Assembly (NCBI RefSeq): GCF_023223525.1
Contig: NZ_JALPRX010000014.1
Coordinates: forward strand, 38,950-102,949
Reading direction: 5' to 3'
Source: Roseomonas acroporae
GTDB taxonomy: Bacteria > Pseudomonadota > Alphaproteobacteria > Acetobacterales > Acetobacteraceae
DNA: 64,000 bases
Each line of letters begins with the position of its first letter. Position 1 is the first letter of the stretch. The notes under the pieces were generated by a model, which was given only the letters and a program-made list of their open reading frames with translations, was not told the DNA's origin and searched no databases. Positions 26,896 to 36,540 of the stretch are shown here, one piece after another. The position numbers and the translations under genes are program-made.

Positions 26896-28158
26896 TCAGT
26901 TGGCCCCGACCGCGCCGGCGGCGCTGGAAAGGCGCTGCGGCCGCCGCTCGCTGGCGGCCATGCCGTCCGAGAGACGCTGCGCGCCCTCCACGATGACCTT
27001 CTCGCCGGCGGCGAGCTGGCCGCGCACCACGGCGTGGTCGCCCACGGTGCGGCCCAGCTCCACGCCACGCCGGCGGGCGATGCCGTCCGGCCCCAGCACG
27101 TAGACGAAGCGCCCGGCCTGCCCGACCTGCAGCGCGGCGGAGGGAACGGTGATGGCGTTCTCCTCGTAGCGCGGCACCATCGAGACCTGCACGTAGCGGC
27201 CCGGCCAGAGGCGGCCATCGGCGTTGCCGAAGCGCGCCTTCATGACAACCGTGCCGGTGCCGGCATCCACGGCGCTGTCCACGAAGATCAGCCGGCCTTC
27301 CGCCGGCGGGTCGGTGTCGCCGTCGGCCTGGGCGCGGACGGTGGGGGTGCCGGCGCGCATCGCCGCCTGCACCTCGGGCAGCCAGCGCTCGGGCACGGCG
27401 AACTGCACCAGGATCGGGTCCATCTGGGTGATGGTGCCGAGCGAGGTGTTGTCGGCGGCGCGGACGTAGTTGCCGGGCCGCACCGGCAGGCTGCCGAGGC
27501 GGCCATCGGCCTCGGCGACGATGGTGGCGAACTCGATGCTGAGGCGCGTCTGCTGGATCAGCGCCTCGTCGGCCTTGATGATGGCGGCGGCGGAGGCGGC
27601 GTCGGCCACGGCCTGCTCCAGCCGCTGCTGCGCCGCGTAGCCCTCGCCGCGCAGGGACTGGTAGCGCACCGCGTCGGCCTGGGCGCGGGTGAGCAGGGCG
27701 CGGTCGCGCTGGAGCTGCGCCTCCTGCTGCGCCAGCAGCGCCTGGTTCAGCCGGGAGTCGATGGTGAAGAGCGGCTGGCCGCGCTTGACCGTCTGCCCCT
27801 CGACCACGTGCATGCGCTCGATCTGGCCGTCGACGCGGGTGCGGATGGTGACGATCGCCTCGGAGACGACGTTGCCGTTGGCGATGATCTCGACCGGCAC
27901 GCGGCCGACCTCAACCGGCGCGGTGGTGACGGGCACGCCGATGGGCGCCGGGCGCGGCGGCTGGCCGGGCTGCGCTCCCGAGGCAGCCCCCGAGGACGCC
28001 GCCGAGGACGTCGCCGGAGACGCCCCGGCCGGAGGAGCGCCCGACTGGGCCATGGCGGGGCCGATGCCGGCGCGGCCGGTCAGGAAGGCCGGCAGGGTGA
28101 CGGCGAGTGCCGCGACACCCATGCCGCCGAGCAGAACCGCCAGTCGGCGTGTCGTCAT
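26896..28158 (-). CDS. RND efflux periplasmic adaptor subunit
   Basis: 420 residues from the ATG at 28158. N-terminal membrane/signal segment ([24 protein letters not shown]), an Ala/Ser/Gly spacer ([20 protein letters not shown]), then the lipoyl half-motif [27 protein letters not shown] helical hairpin, the second lipoyl half ([23 protein letters not shown]) and a beta-barrel domain follow. Links the RND transporter to an outer-membrane channel. It precedes the transporter gene by about 205 bp, a larger gap than usual for this pair. Confidence 0.92.
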   Translation of the reverse strand: MTTRRLAVLLGGMGVAALAVTLPAFLTGRAGIGPAMAQSGAPPAGASPATSSAASSGAASGAQPGQPPRPAPIGVPVTTAPVEVGRVPVEIIANGNVVSEAIVTIRTRVDGQIERMHVVEGQTVKRGQPLFTIDSRLNQALLAQQEAQLQRDRALLTRAQADAVRYQSLRGEGYAAQQRLEQAVADAASAAAIIKADEALIQQTRLSIEFATIVAEADGRLGSLPVRPGNYVRAADNTSLGTITQMDPILVQFAVPERWLPEVQAAMRAGTPTVRAQADGDTDPPAEGRLIFVDSAVDAGTGTVVMKARFGNADGRLWPGRYVQVSMVPRYEENAITVPSAALQVGQAGRFVYVLGPDGIARRRGVELGRTVGDHAVVRGQLAAGEKVIVEGAQRLSDGMAASERRPQRLSSAAGAVGAN

Positions 28159-28591
28159 GGCCTCCTTGGCACTCCCATGGCAGACCCTTGGGTAAACCCG
28201 TGGGCAGTCCCTCGCATTCCCGGACGCCGGCATCGCCGTTCCGCCGCCGCTGCCCGTCGGCCGGGGAGGGCGGGGCGGTCGGCGGCTGGCGAAGGTCGTG
28301 GCGGTGGGTGGGCGGCGGGTGGCGCCTCATGCTGCCTTGCCTCCCAGGCCGGGACAACACGCCATCATGTGTCGTTTTGCAACAACGAAGCATGAATTTT
28401 GGCGTCCCGGTGCGGCCCGGCCCGGCCCGCCGGCAGGCCGACCCGGGCGAACCGTGTCACGCGGGCGTGAGTCCGGTTGCGGACCGGGAAACGGGGCACG
28501 GGCGCTGCGCAACGCTCCGACATCGTGGCAACATGGCGCGCCAGCACGCTGTGGCGCGGTCATGTGCGGCCGCCCGGGGGAGATGAAGAGG
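28159..28591. other. divergent intergenic region, efflux adaptor / alpha-2-macroglobulin
   Basis: 433 bp between divergent genes. A less GC-rich segment at about 28365-28405 contains gtcgttttgcaacaacg, an imperfect palindrome around TTGCAA that could be an operator for the pump. No protein, tRNA or strong terminator is evident. Confidence 0.4.
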
Positions 28592-31500
28592 ATGAAGCGA
28601 CCGCTCTGGGTCCTGCTGCTGCTCGCCCTGTTCGCGGCGACGCTGCCGCCGGGGCCGGCCGCCGCCTTCGACCTGCCGGGCCTCTCCGCGGATTCCAACG
28701 CCTACTGGTCCGAGATCCGCCGCCGCAACCCGGCGGGCGGCGCCACGTCGCAGCAGCGCGCGCAGATGGAGCAGCGCGCCGCGACGGCCGAGCGTGCCGG
28801 CAACTGGACCGCCCTGGCCGGGGCGCTGGAGGACCGGCTGGCCGCCGGGCCGGTGACGCCGGAGCTGTGGCTCGCGCTGGCCCGCGCGCAGCTCCGGCGC
28901 CAGCCGCCGGAGGCGAACCGCGCCCTGCAGGCGGCCTGGAAGGCGTTCGAGGCGGCCGCCGCCGGGCCGCCGGAAATTCCCTCGCTGCAACTGATGGCGC
29001 AGGCGCTGCAATTGCTCGACCGGCCGGTGCAGCTCGTCGAGACCTGGAGCGCGCTGGTGGAGCGCGACCCCGACAATGCCCGCTTCCAGGCCGCGCTCGC
29101 CGAGGCGCGGCGCAACGCCGGCATGCTGGTGCGCAACGTCCGCACCGATTCCGACGCCGAGCCGGCGCGCGCCTGCATCGGCTTCCTCACCCCGCCGGCC
29201 CGGCGCCAGGACTGGCAGCCGGCCGACTGGGTGCGCACCGAGCCGCCCGTGCCGGGGCTCGCGGTGAACCGCGAGGGCGACGCGCTCTGCCTCGTCGGCC
29301 TGCCCTACGGGCGCACCACGCAGGTGACGCTGCGCGCCGGCATGCCGGGCGAGGACGGCCTGCGCATCGCGCGCGACATCCCGCTCTCCGTCAGCATCGG
29401 CAACCGCACGCCGCGCATCGCCTTCGACAACCGGACCTTCATCCTGCCGCGCGGGCAGGAGCCGCGCGTCTCCGTCGCCACGGTGAACGTCTCGACGCTG
29501 AGGCTGCAACTGGTCCGCGTCACCGAGCGCAGCCTGGTGCCGCTGCGCAACCAGTGGCGGCTCGGCCAGACGCTGGAGAGCTACCAGGCGGACGACGTCG
29601 CCTCGGATTCCGGGCGGGTGATCTGGGAGGGCCGCGCCGACATCCCCGGCTTCGAGGCCAACGCCACCCGGCGCACCGCCCTGCCGCTGCCCGATGCGGT
29701 GCGCGACGCCGGGCCCGGCCTCACCATCCTGGTCGCCCGGCCCGGCGACGGCACGCGGGGCAACGACGACCCGCTGGTCGCGGTGCTGCCGCTGATCTCG
29801 ACCGATCTCGGGCTGGTGGCGTGGCGCGGCGCGGACGGGCTCGCCGTGCAGGCGCGCGGCCTCGGCGACGCGCGGGCGCGGCAGGGCGTGCGGGTGACTC
29901 TGCTCGCCCGCAACAACGAGATCCTGGGCGAGGCGACGACCGACGCGAACGGCCTCGCGCGCTTCGGCGCGCCGCTGCTGCGCGGCACCGGGCCGGGGGC
30001 GCCGGTCTCCGTCCATGCCGAGTACGGCGAGGGGGCGCGGGCCGATCTCGCGCAGCTCGACCTCGACGAGGCGGCCTTCGACCTCTCCGACCGCGGCGCC
30101 ACCGGCCTGCCGCATCCGGGGCCGGCCGACGTGTTCCTGTGGCTCGACCGCGGCATCTACCGGCCCGGCGAGACGGTGAACGTGGCCGGGCTGCTGCGCG
30201 ACGGCGGCGGCGCGCCGCTGGCCGGCTCCTCGGGCGACCTGCCGGTGCGGCTGCGGGTGAGGCGGCCGAACGGGCAGGTCTTCGCCGAGACGGTGCCGCC
30301 GCGCGTGCCGGGCGCGGCGGTGGTGTGGCCGGTGACGCTTTCCGCCACCGCGCCGGCCGGGCAGTGGACGGTCGAGGCGCTGATCGACCCGAACCTGCCG
30401 GCCGTCGCCAGCACCACCTTCCGCGTCGATGCCTTCGTGCCGGAGCGGCTCGCCGTGACGCTCGGCCCGGCGCCGGGGCCGATCGTGCCGGGGACCACGC
30501 TGAACCTGCCGGCGAATGCGCGCTTCCTCTACGGCGCGCCGGGGGCGGGGCTGACCGGGACGGCGGAGCTGCGGCTCTCGATCGACCCGGAGCCCTTCGC
30601 GGACTGGCGCGGCTGGTCCTTCGGGCAGGTCGATGAGCGCTTCGCGCCCGACCTCGTCACCATCCCGATGCCGGCGACCGACGCGCAGGGCAACGGCACC
30701 GTGCCGGTGCGGCTGGACCGGGCGCCGGACACGACGCACCCGCTGCGCGCCGATCTGCGCCTGGACGTGGACCAGCCGGACGGGCGGCCGAGCCGGGCCT
30801 CGATCCAGCTTCCGGTGCGCGCGCCGGGCAACCTGATCGCGGTGCGGCCCGGCTTCCAGGGCGATGCGGTGGACCAGGGGAACGAGGCCGCCTTCGAGAT
30901 CGCCGCCGTCAGCAACGAGGGCCGCGCGGTGGCGGCGCCGCTGAAGCTGCGTCTGGTGCGCGAGCGTTCCTCCTGGCGCATCGTGGTGCGCGACTCGCTG
31001 GCCCGCTACGAGACGGTGTACCGCGACGAGCCGGTGGACGCGGCCGATCTGCGCCCCGCGCCCGGCCGGCCGGCCCGCTTCGCGCGGCGCCTGCCCTTCG
31101 GCCGCTACCGGCTGGAGGTGACGGACCCGAACGGGCTCGCCCTGACCTCGCTGCGCTTCTACAGCGGCTGGGGTGCCGCGGCGGAAGCCTCCGACGCGCC
31201 GGACCGCGTCGAGGTCAGCACCGACCGGCAGGGCTACGCGCCGGGCGACCGCGCGCGGGTCCACATCCAGGCGCCCTTCGCCGGCCGCGCCTCGGTGGCG
31301 GTGCTGACCGACCGGCTGGTCTCGCTGCGCGAGATCGACGTGGCCGAGGGCGGCTCGGAGATCGAGGTGCCGGTGGACGGCGCCTGGGGGCCGGGCGCCT
31401 ATGTCGCGGTCACGGTGTTCCGGCCCGGCGGCGGGGCCGCCGACAAGTCGGCGGGACGGCCGGGACGGGCGCTGGGTCTCGTCTGGGTGGGGCTCGACCC

Positions 31501-33793
31501 GGCCTCGCGCCGGCTCGACGTCGCCATCGAGGGCGAGCAGCGCGTGGCGCCGCGCCAGCGTATTACCATCCCCGTGCGGCTCGCCGTCCCGGGCGGCGGT
31601 CCAGGGGGAGGAACATTGCCGGCCGGGGCGATGCTGACCCTCGCCGCGGTGGACGAGGGCATATTGCGCCTGACCAATTTCGCCACGCCCGATCCGGTGG
31701 ACCACTATCTCGGCCGCCGCCGGCTCGGCCTCGACCTGCGCGACGACTACGGCCGCATGATCCCGCCCGCCGAGGGCGAGGCGACGCGGCTGCGCCAGGG
31801 CGGCGACGACATGGGCGGCGACCTCGGCATCGAGATCCCGCAGCGCACCGTGGCGCTGTTCTCCGGGCCGGTCGCGGTGGGGCCGGACGGGCGCGCCACG
31901 GTCACGCTCGACATCCCGGATTTCAACGGCGAGCTGCGGCTGATGGCGGTGGCCTGGGCCGGCGACCGCGTCGGCGCCGGATCGCGGCCGCTCACCGTGC
32001 GCGACCCGGTGGTGGCCGAGGCGCTGCTGCCGCGCTTCCTGGTGCCCGGCGACGAGGCACGGCTCAACGTGCTGCTGCACAACATCGACCTACCGCAGGG
32101 CGAGGTGGTGGCGCTGGTCTCGGTGGGCGGCGGCCTGGAGCTGGCGGGGGCGGGGCGGCTCTCGGCCAACCTCGCGCCCAACGCCCGCGCCCTGCCGAAC
32201 ACGCGGCTGCGCGCCGTCGCGGCCGGCGAGGGCACGGTGCGGCTCGCCGTGACCGGGCCGGGCGGCTTCCAGGCGGAGCGGGAGTGGCGGATCACCATCC
32301 GCTCCTCGCGCCCGGCGGTGACGGAGGTGGCCTCGGCCGAGCTTCAGGGCGGGCGCGAGACGCGGCTGGTGCCGCCGACCGAGCGCTTCCTGCCCAACAC
32401 CTGGCGCGCCTCGGCCGTGCTCGGCGGCGCGGTGCGCTACGACGCGGCGGCGCTGCTGCGGGCGATCGAGCAGTACCCGTTCTTCTGCGTCGAGCAGGCG
32501 GCGAGCCGGGTGCTGGCGCTCGCCCTGCTGCCGGAGGAGGGGATCGGCGGGCAGGACCGGCTGGACCGGCTGAACCGCGCGGTGAACTTCGTGCTCGACC
32601 GGCAGCGCTACGACGGCACCTTCGGCCTGTGGTCGGCGCAGGGCGAGGAGTCGCCCTGGGTGACGGTCTATGCCGTCGAGGCGCTGCTGCGCGCGAAGGC
32701 GGGCGGCGCCATCGTGCCGGAGATGCCGCTGAATCAGGCGCTGCGCGCGATCGAGGAGGCGGTGGAGGAGGCGGAGACCGACAAGCCGGAGGACCGCGCC
32801 GTGCAGGCCTACCGGCTGCACGTCATGTCGCTCGCCGGCCGGCCGCGGCTCGGCGCCGCGCGTCGGCTGCTGGAGGATCTGGAGCACATCCCGACGCCGC
32901 TGGCCCGTGCCCAGCTCGGCGCCGCCTTCGCCCGCGCCGGCGACACGCGGCGCGCCGAGCAGGTCTTCGCCGCCGCGATCGACGCGCCGGCGCGCCGCCC
33001 CTGGGCCTTCGACTACGGCAGCGCGACGCGCGACAGCCTCGCCGTGGCGCTGCTGCTGCAGGAGTCGGGCGTGCTGCCCGACCGGCGTTCCGCGCTGCTG
33101 GGCCGGCTGCCGGGCCAGGAGATGACGGCCAACAACACCAGCACACAGGAGCAGGCCTGGGCGGTCGCGACGGCCGCCATGCTCGGCCGCGACGGGCTGC
33201 CGGCGCGCGCCGCGATCGACGGCGCCACCCTGCCGGAGCGGCCGGTGATCAGCGTCTCGCTGAGCGGCCCGGCGACGCTGCGCAACCTGGGCGACACGCC
33301 GCTCTGGCACAGCACCTCGGTGACCGGGGTGCCGGTGCAGCCGGCGCCGGCGGCGCGGGCGGGGATGCGGCTGACGCGGCGCTTCCTCGACCTCAACGGC
33401 CAGCCGCTGAAGCTGGAGGAGCTGCGGCAGAACACCTCCTTCATCCTGTTGCTGGAAGGCCGCGCCGAGACGGGCGAGACGCACCAGGCGCTGGTGCAGC
33501 AGGGGCTGCCGGCGGGGTGGGAGATCGTCTCGCGCCTCGGCCCGGGCGAGGTGACGGGGATGCCCTGGCTCGGCACGCTCTCCGAGCCCGCGGCGCAGCC
33601 GGCGCTGGACGACCGCTACGCGGCGGCGATCGACCTGACGCCGGAGGAGCCGGCCTTCCGCGTGGCGGTCAGGCTGCGGGCGGTGACGCCGGGGCGGTTC
33701 GAGTTGCCGGGGGCGGATCTGGCCGACATGTACCGGCCGGTGGTGTTCGCAAGGCAGAATTCGGGGCAGATCACGGTGCGGCCGGCGGAGTAG
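28592..33793 (+). CDS. bacterial alpha-2-macroglobulin family protein
   Basis: 1733 residues from the ATG at 28592 (an ATG three codons earlier is too close to the GGGGGAG site). Signal peptide RPLWVLLLLALFAATLPPGPAAA. Repeated MG beta-sandwich domains, including the MG2-type LWLDRGIYRPGETVNVAGLLRDG and the block FSGPVAVGPDGRATVTLDIPDFNGELRLMAVAW. The thioester site is present as FFCVEQAASRV (Cys about 1299), followed by an alpha/alpha-toroid thioester domain. Traps and covalently binds proteases in the periplasm, as proposed for E. coli YfhM. Its usual partner PBP1C follows after the hairpin array. Confidence 0.93.
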   Translation: MKRPLWVLLLLALFAATLPPGPAAAFDLPGLSADSNAYWSEIRRRNPAGGATSQQRAQMEQRAATAERAGNWTALAGALEDRLAAGPVTPELWLALARAQLRRQPPEANRALQAAWKAFEAAAAGPPEIPSLQLMAQALQLLDRPVQLVETWSALVERDPDNARFQAALAEARRNAGMLVRNVRTDSDAEPARACIGFLTPPARRQDWQPADWVRTEPPVPGLAVNREGDALCLVGLPYGRTTQVTLRAGMPGEDGLRIARDIPLSVSIGNRTPRIAFDNRTFILPRGQEPRVSVATVNVSTLRLQLVRVTERSLVPLRNQWRLGQTLESYQADDVASDSGRVIWEGRADIPGFEANATRRTALPLPDAVRDAGPGLTILVARPGDGTRGNDDPLVAVLPLISTDLGLVAWRGADGLAVQARGLGDARARQGVRVTLLARNNEILGEATTDANGLARFGAPLLRGTGPGAPVSVHAEYGEGARADLAQLDLDEAAFDLSDRGATGLPHPGPADVFLWLDRGIYRPGETVNVAGLLRDGGGAPLAGSSGDLPVRLRVRRPNGQVFAETVPPRVPGAAVVWPVTLSATAPAGQWTVEALIDPNLPAVASTTFRVDAFVPERLAVTLGPAPGPIVPGTTLNLPANARFLYGAPGAGLTGTAELRLSIDPEPFADWRGWSFGQVDERFAPDLVTIPMPATDAQGNGTVPVRLDRAPDTTHPLRADLRLDVDQPDGRPSRASIQLPVRAPGNLIAVRPGFQGDAVDQGNEAAFEIAAVSNEGRAVAAPLKLRLVRERSSWRIVVRDSLARYETVYRDEPVDAADLRPAPGRPARFARRLPFGRYRLEVTDPNGLALTSLRFYSGWGAAAEASDAPDRVEVSTDRQGYAPGDRARVHIQAPFAGRASVAVLTDRLVSLREIDVAEGGSEIEVPVDGAWGPGAYVAVTVFRPGGGAADKSAGRPGRALGLVWVGLDPASRRLDVAIEGEQRVAPRQRITIPVRLAVPGGGPGGGTLPAGAMLTLAAVDEGILRLTNFATPDPVDHYLGRRRLGLDLRDDYGRMIPPAEGEATRLRQGGDDMGGDLGIEIPQRTVALFSGPVAVGPDGRATVTLDIPDFNGELRLMAVAWAGDRVGAGSRPLTVRDPVVAEALLPRFLVPGDEARLNVLLHNIDLPQGEVVALVSVGGGLELAGAGRLSANLAPNARALPNTRLRAVAAGEGTVRLAVTGPGGFQAEREWRITIRSSRPAVTEVASAELQGGRETRLVPPTERFLPNTWRASAVLGGAVRYDAAALLRAIEQYPFFCVEQAASRVLALALLPEEGIGGQDRLDRLNRAVNFVLDRQRYDGTFGLWSAQGEESPWVTVYAVEALLRAKAGGAIVPEMPLNQALRAIEEAVEEAETDKPEDRAVQAYRLHVMSLAGRPRLGAARRLLEDLEHIPTPLARAQLGAAFARAGDTRRAEQVFAAAIDAPARRPWAFDYGSATRDSLAVALLLQESGVLPDRRSALLGRLPGQEMTANNTSTQEQAWAVATAAMLGRDGLPARAAIDGATLPERPVISVSLSGPATLRNLGDTPLWHSTSVTGVPVQPAPAARAGMRLTRRFLDLNGQPLKLEELRQNTSFILLLEGRAETGETHQALVQQGLPAGWEIVSRLGPGEVTGMPWLGTLSEPAAQPALDDRYAAAIDLTPEEPAFRVAVRLRAVTPGRFELPGADLADMYRPVVFARQNSGQITVRPAE

Positions 33794-33794
33794 C

Positions 33795-34130
33795 GGGGCA
33801 GGCTGCGCCTTCCCCGGACCCCATCCGCCTGGGGAAGGCGCCGCCTTCCCCGGACCCCATCCGGCCTCTGGGGAAGGCGCCGCCTTCCCCGGACCCCATC
33901 CGGCCCCTGGGGAAGGCGCCGCCGCCCCCGGACCCCATCGGGCCCGTGGGGACGGCGCCGCCGTCCCCGGCCCCCATCCGCCTGGGGACGGCGCCGCCGT
34001 CCCCGGCCCCCATCCGCCTGGGGACGGCGCCGCCGTCCCCGGCCCCCATCCGCCTGGGGACGGCGCCGCCGTCCCCGGCCCCCATCCGCCTGGGGAAGGC
34101 GCCGCCTTCCCCAGACCCCATCCGGCAAGA
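33795..34130. repeat. nine-unit 36/39-bp hairpin array
   Basis: Units of GGGGAAGGCG-CCGCCTTCCCC plus a spacer (ggaccccatccgcct or a 39-bp variant) start at 33795, 33831, 33870, 33909, 33948, 33984, 34020, 34056 and 34092. The four units from 33948 to 34091 are identical and have GGGGACGGCG / CGCCGTCCCC, where the changed base in one arm is matched in the other. The unit at 33909 is a mixed, mispaired intermediate. The last unit is the terminal hairpin of the composite element that follows. Confidence 0.85.
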
Positions 34131-34290
34131 GGGCGAGGCCCTCCTGCACCTCTCCTCGTCTTTCGACCTCGCCGGTTGAACCGTACGGGGCCGAAAGCAA
34201 ACGGGGTTTCCAAAGGGGCTTCGCCCTTTGGCGGATGGGTGCAGGGAAGGCGGCGCCTTCCCTGCCGGGGTCCGGGGCGGAGCCCCGAAA
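34092..34290 (-). repeat. composite hairpin element, copy 3 (inverted)
   Basis: Read on the minus strand from 34290 it reproduces copy 1 end to end: GGGGCTCCGCCCC; AGGGAAGGC-GCCTTCCCT; AAAGGGCGAAGCCCTTT; gtttgctttcgg; ggttcaaccggcgagg; AGGAGGGCctcGCCCTCtT; and the GGGGAAGGC hairpin. Here the last hairpin is the one amplified into the array. Lies between the alpha-2-macroglobulin and pbpC genes. Confidence 0.75.
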
Positions 34291-34321
34291 AGGCCCCGGC
34301 ATCAGGAAAGGCCCAACGCGC

Positions 34322-36454
34322 GTGTTCCGCCGCCTCGTCCTTGCCCGCTGCGTCGCCGTGGCCGTCCTGCTGGCCGCCGGGCTGCTGGCGCTCGACCGGC
34401 TCTTCCCGCCCGATCTCTCGCGCCTGCGGGCCACGGGCACCGAGGTGCTGGACCGCGAGGGCCGGGTGCTTTCCGTGCTGCCCGCGCCCGGCGGCGTCTG
34501 GCGGCTGCGGACGGGTGTCGAGGACGTGCCGCCGCATCTCGTCGCCATGCTGGTGGCGGCGGAGGACCGGCGCTTCTACGCGCATCCCGGCGTCGATCCG
34601 CTGGCGCTGGCGCGGGCGGCCGCGCAATGGGTGCGCGCCGGGCGGGTGGTGTCGGGCGGCTCGACCCTGACCATGCAGGCGGTGCGCCTGCTGGAGCCGC
34701 GGCCGCGCAACCTGCGCGCCAAGGCGATCGAGGCGCTGCGCGCGCTGCAACTGGAGGCGCGGTTCGACAAGCGCGAGATCCTGGGCATCTGGCTGACCCT
34801 GGCGAGCCAGGGCGGCAACGTCGAGGGCGTGCGGGCCGGGGCGCTGGCCTGGTTCGGGCGACCGGCGGCGCGGCTCGATCCGGGGGAGTCGGCGCTGCTG
34901 GTGGCGATCCCGCGCCACCCGAACCGGCTGCGGCCCGACCGGCACCCCGAGGCGGCGCGCGCGGCGCGGGACGACACGCTGCGCCGGCGCGCCTTCCTGG
35001 CCGGGGACGTGACCGAGTGGGACAACGAAGCCGCCTTCGCCTCGGCGGTGCCGTCCGTCCGGCAGCCCATGCCGCGCCTCGCGCCGCATCTCGCGCGGCA
35101 GGTGGCCGGCGGCGCGGCGGGGCGGGCCGTCACCACGCTGGACGCCCCGTTGCAGCGCGCGGCGGAGGCGGTGGCGGCCGGGGCGCTGCGGGAGCTGCCC
35201 GAGCGGGTCACCGTGGCGCTGATCGTGGCCGAGCTGCGCTCGCGCGAGGTCCGCGCGCTGGTGGGCGGAAGCTGGGGCGACGAGTCGCGTGCCGGGTCGC
35301 TCGACCTGAGCCGGGCGGTGCGCTCGCCGGGCTCGGCGCTGAAGCCGCTGCTGTACGGGCTGGCCTTCGAGGCGGGGATCGTCGCGCCGAACACCGTGGT
35401 CAGCGACCTGCCGCTGCGCTTCGGCACCTACGCGCCGGAGAATTTCGACCACGGCTTCGTCGGGCGGGTGACGGCGGCCGAGGCGCTGCGCCTGTCGCTG
35501 AACCTGCCGGCGGTGGCGCTGCTGGACCGGCTGGGACCGATCCGCTTCGCCGAGGCGCTGAAGCGCGCCGGGGCGCCGCCGCGCCTGCCGGCCGGGGCCG
35601 ATCCGTCGCTGCCGCTGGCGCTGGGCGGGGCGGGGACGACGCTGCGGGAGTTGGCGGGCGTGTACGCGGCGCTGGGCGATGGCGGGCGCGGCCTGCCGCT
35701 GCGGGCGGTGGCGGGGGATGGCGACGCGGCACGGGGCAGCGTCGCCGGAACGGCGCGGGGCGACGATACCGGAACGGCGCGGGGCGACGATACCGGAACG
35801 GCGCGGGGCGATGCCGCCGGGACGGCGCGGGCGGTGCTGGAGCCGGGGGCGGCGGCGATGCTGGCGGGGGTGCTGGTGCAGCGCTTCCCGGGCGGCGGGC
35901 CGGCGGGCATCGCCTGGAAGACCGGGACGAGCTGGGGTGGGCGCGATGCCTGGGCGCTCGGTTTCGACGGACGGCACGTGGCCGGGGTGTGGATCGGGCG
36001 GCCGGACGGGACGCCGATCCCGGGCGCGACGGGGCGCGACCTGGCGCTGCCGCTGCTGGCGCGGCTGTTCGCGCTGCTGCCGGCGGCACCGCTGGAGGCG
36101 GCCGCGCCGCGGGTCGCCTCCGCCGTGCCGGGGGCCGAGGCGCCGGACCGGCTGCGTCTGCTGTTCCCACCGCCGGGCGCGGTGCTGGCGGAGGGCGGGA
36201 CGGTGACGCTGCGTGCCTCGGGCGGGCGCCGGCCGCTGAATTTCCTGGTGGACGGGATCGCGTTGCCGGCGGAGCGGGCGAAGCGGGAGGCTGGCTGGCT
36301 GCCGTCGGGGCCGGGGCGGTACCGCGTGACGGTGCTGGATGCGGACGGGGTCTCGGCGCATGCGGAGGTGCGGGTGCGGCCGCGCGACGCGCCGGCGGCG
36401 TCCGACGGGTTGCCGACGGCGCGGCTGGTCACGACGCCATCGGGGAGGCCGTGA
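34322..36454 (+). CDS. pbpC: penicillin-binding protein 1C
   Basis: 710 residues from a GTG at 34322, with AGGAAAGG ten bases upstream. One N-terminal membrane span, then a glycosyltransferase GT51 domain (VAAEDRRFYAHPGVDPLALARA with the catalytic Glu; GGSTLTMQAVRLLEPRPR). The transpeptidase has SALK (Ser338, Lys341), SLN (Ser392) and KTGTS (Lys533). The C-terminal PBP1C beta domain ends the protein (LRLLFPPPGAVLAEGG onward). Between SLN and KTGTS there is an in-frame tandem repeat of Gly-Thr-Ala-Arg-Gly-Asp-Asp-Thr. Pairs functionally with the upstream alpha-2-macroglobulin, as yfhM-pbpC do in E. coli. Confidence 0.93.
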   Translation: MFRRLVLARCVAVAVLLAAGLLALDRLFPPDLSRLRATGTEVLDREGRVLSVLPAPGGVWRLRTGVEDVPPHLVAMLVAAEDRRFYAHPGVDPLALARAAAQWVRAGRVVSGGSTLTMQAVRLLEPRPRNLRAKAIEALRALQLEARFDKREILGIWLTLASQGGNVEGVRAGALAWFGRPAARLDPGESALLVAIPRHPNRLRPDRHPEAARAARDDTLRRRAFLAGDVTEWDNEAAFASAVPSVRQPMPRLAPHLARQVAGGAAGRAVTTLDAPLQRAAEAVAAGALRELPERVTVALIVAELRSREVRALVGGSWGDESRAGSLDLSRAVRSPGSALKPLLYGLAFEAGIVAPNTVVSDLPLRFGTYAPENFDHGFVGRVTAAEALRLSLNLPAVALLDRLGPIRFAEALKRAGAPPRLPAGADPSLPLALGGAGTTLRELAGVYAALGDGGRGLPLRAVAGDGDAARGSVAGTARGDDTGTARGDDTGTARGDAAGTARAVLEPGAAAMLAGVLVQRFPGGGPAGIAWKTGTSWGGRDAWALGFDGRHVAGVWIGRPDGTPIPGATGRDLALPLLARLFALLPAAPLEAAAPRVASAVPGAEAPDRLRLLFPPPGAVLAEGGTVTLRASGGRRPLNFLVDGIALPAERAKREAGWLPSGPGRYRVTVLDADGVSAHAEVRVRPRDAPAASDGLPTARLVTTPSGRP
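35747..35830 (+). repeat. 24-bp in-frame tandem repeat inside pbpC
   Basis: Two identical units at 35747-35770 and 35771-35794 (ggaacggcgc-ggggcgacga-tacc), a third at 35795-35818 diverged in its last third, and a partial fourth. Encodes eight-residue repeats GTARGDDT. The length is a multiple of three, so copy-number change would keep the frame. Confidence 0.85.
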
Positions 36455-36540
36455 GACGGCGGATCGGCGGCTCCGGTGCGGGGGTTATGCTTTCGGCCGG
36501 GCGATTCCAGTTGGTTGTGGCTTGTTGTCGAGAGAATGGA

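Noticed and set aside
33795..34290. Possible CRISPR array
   Set aside because: Units are contiguous palindromes with nearly identical short spacers, there are no unique spacer sequences and no cas genes.
28457..36361. Long minus-strand open frames opposite the alpha-2-macroglobulin and pbpC genes
   Set aside because: High-GC antisense shadows; the plus-strand proteins have clear domains and motifs.
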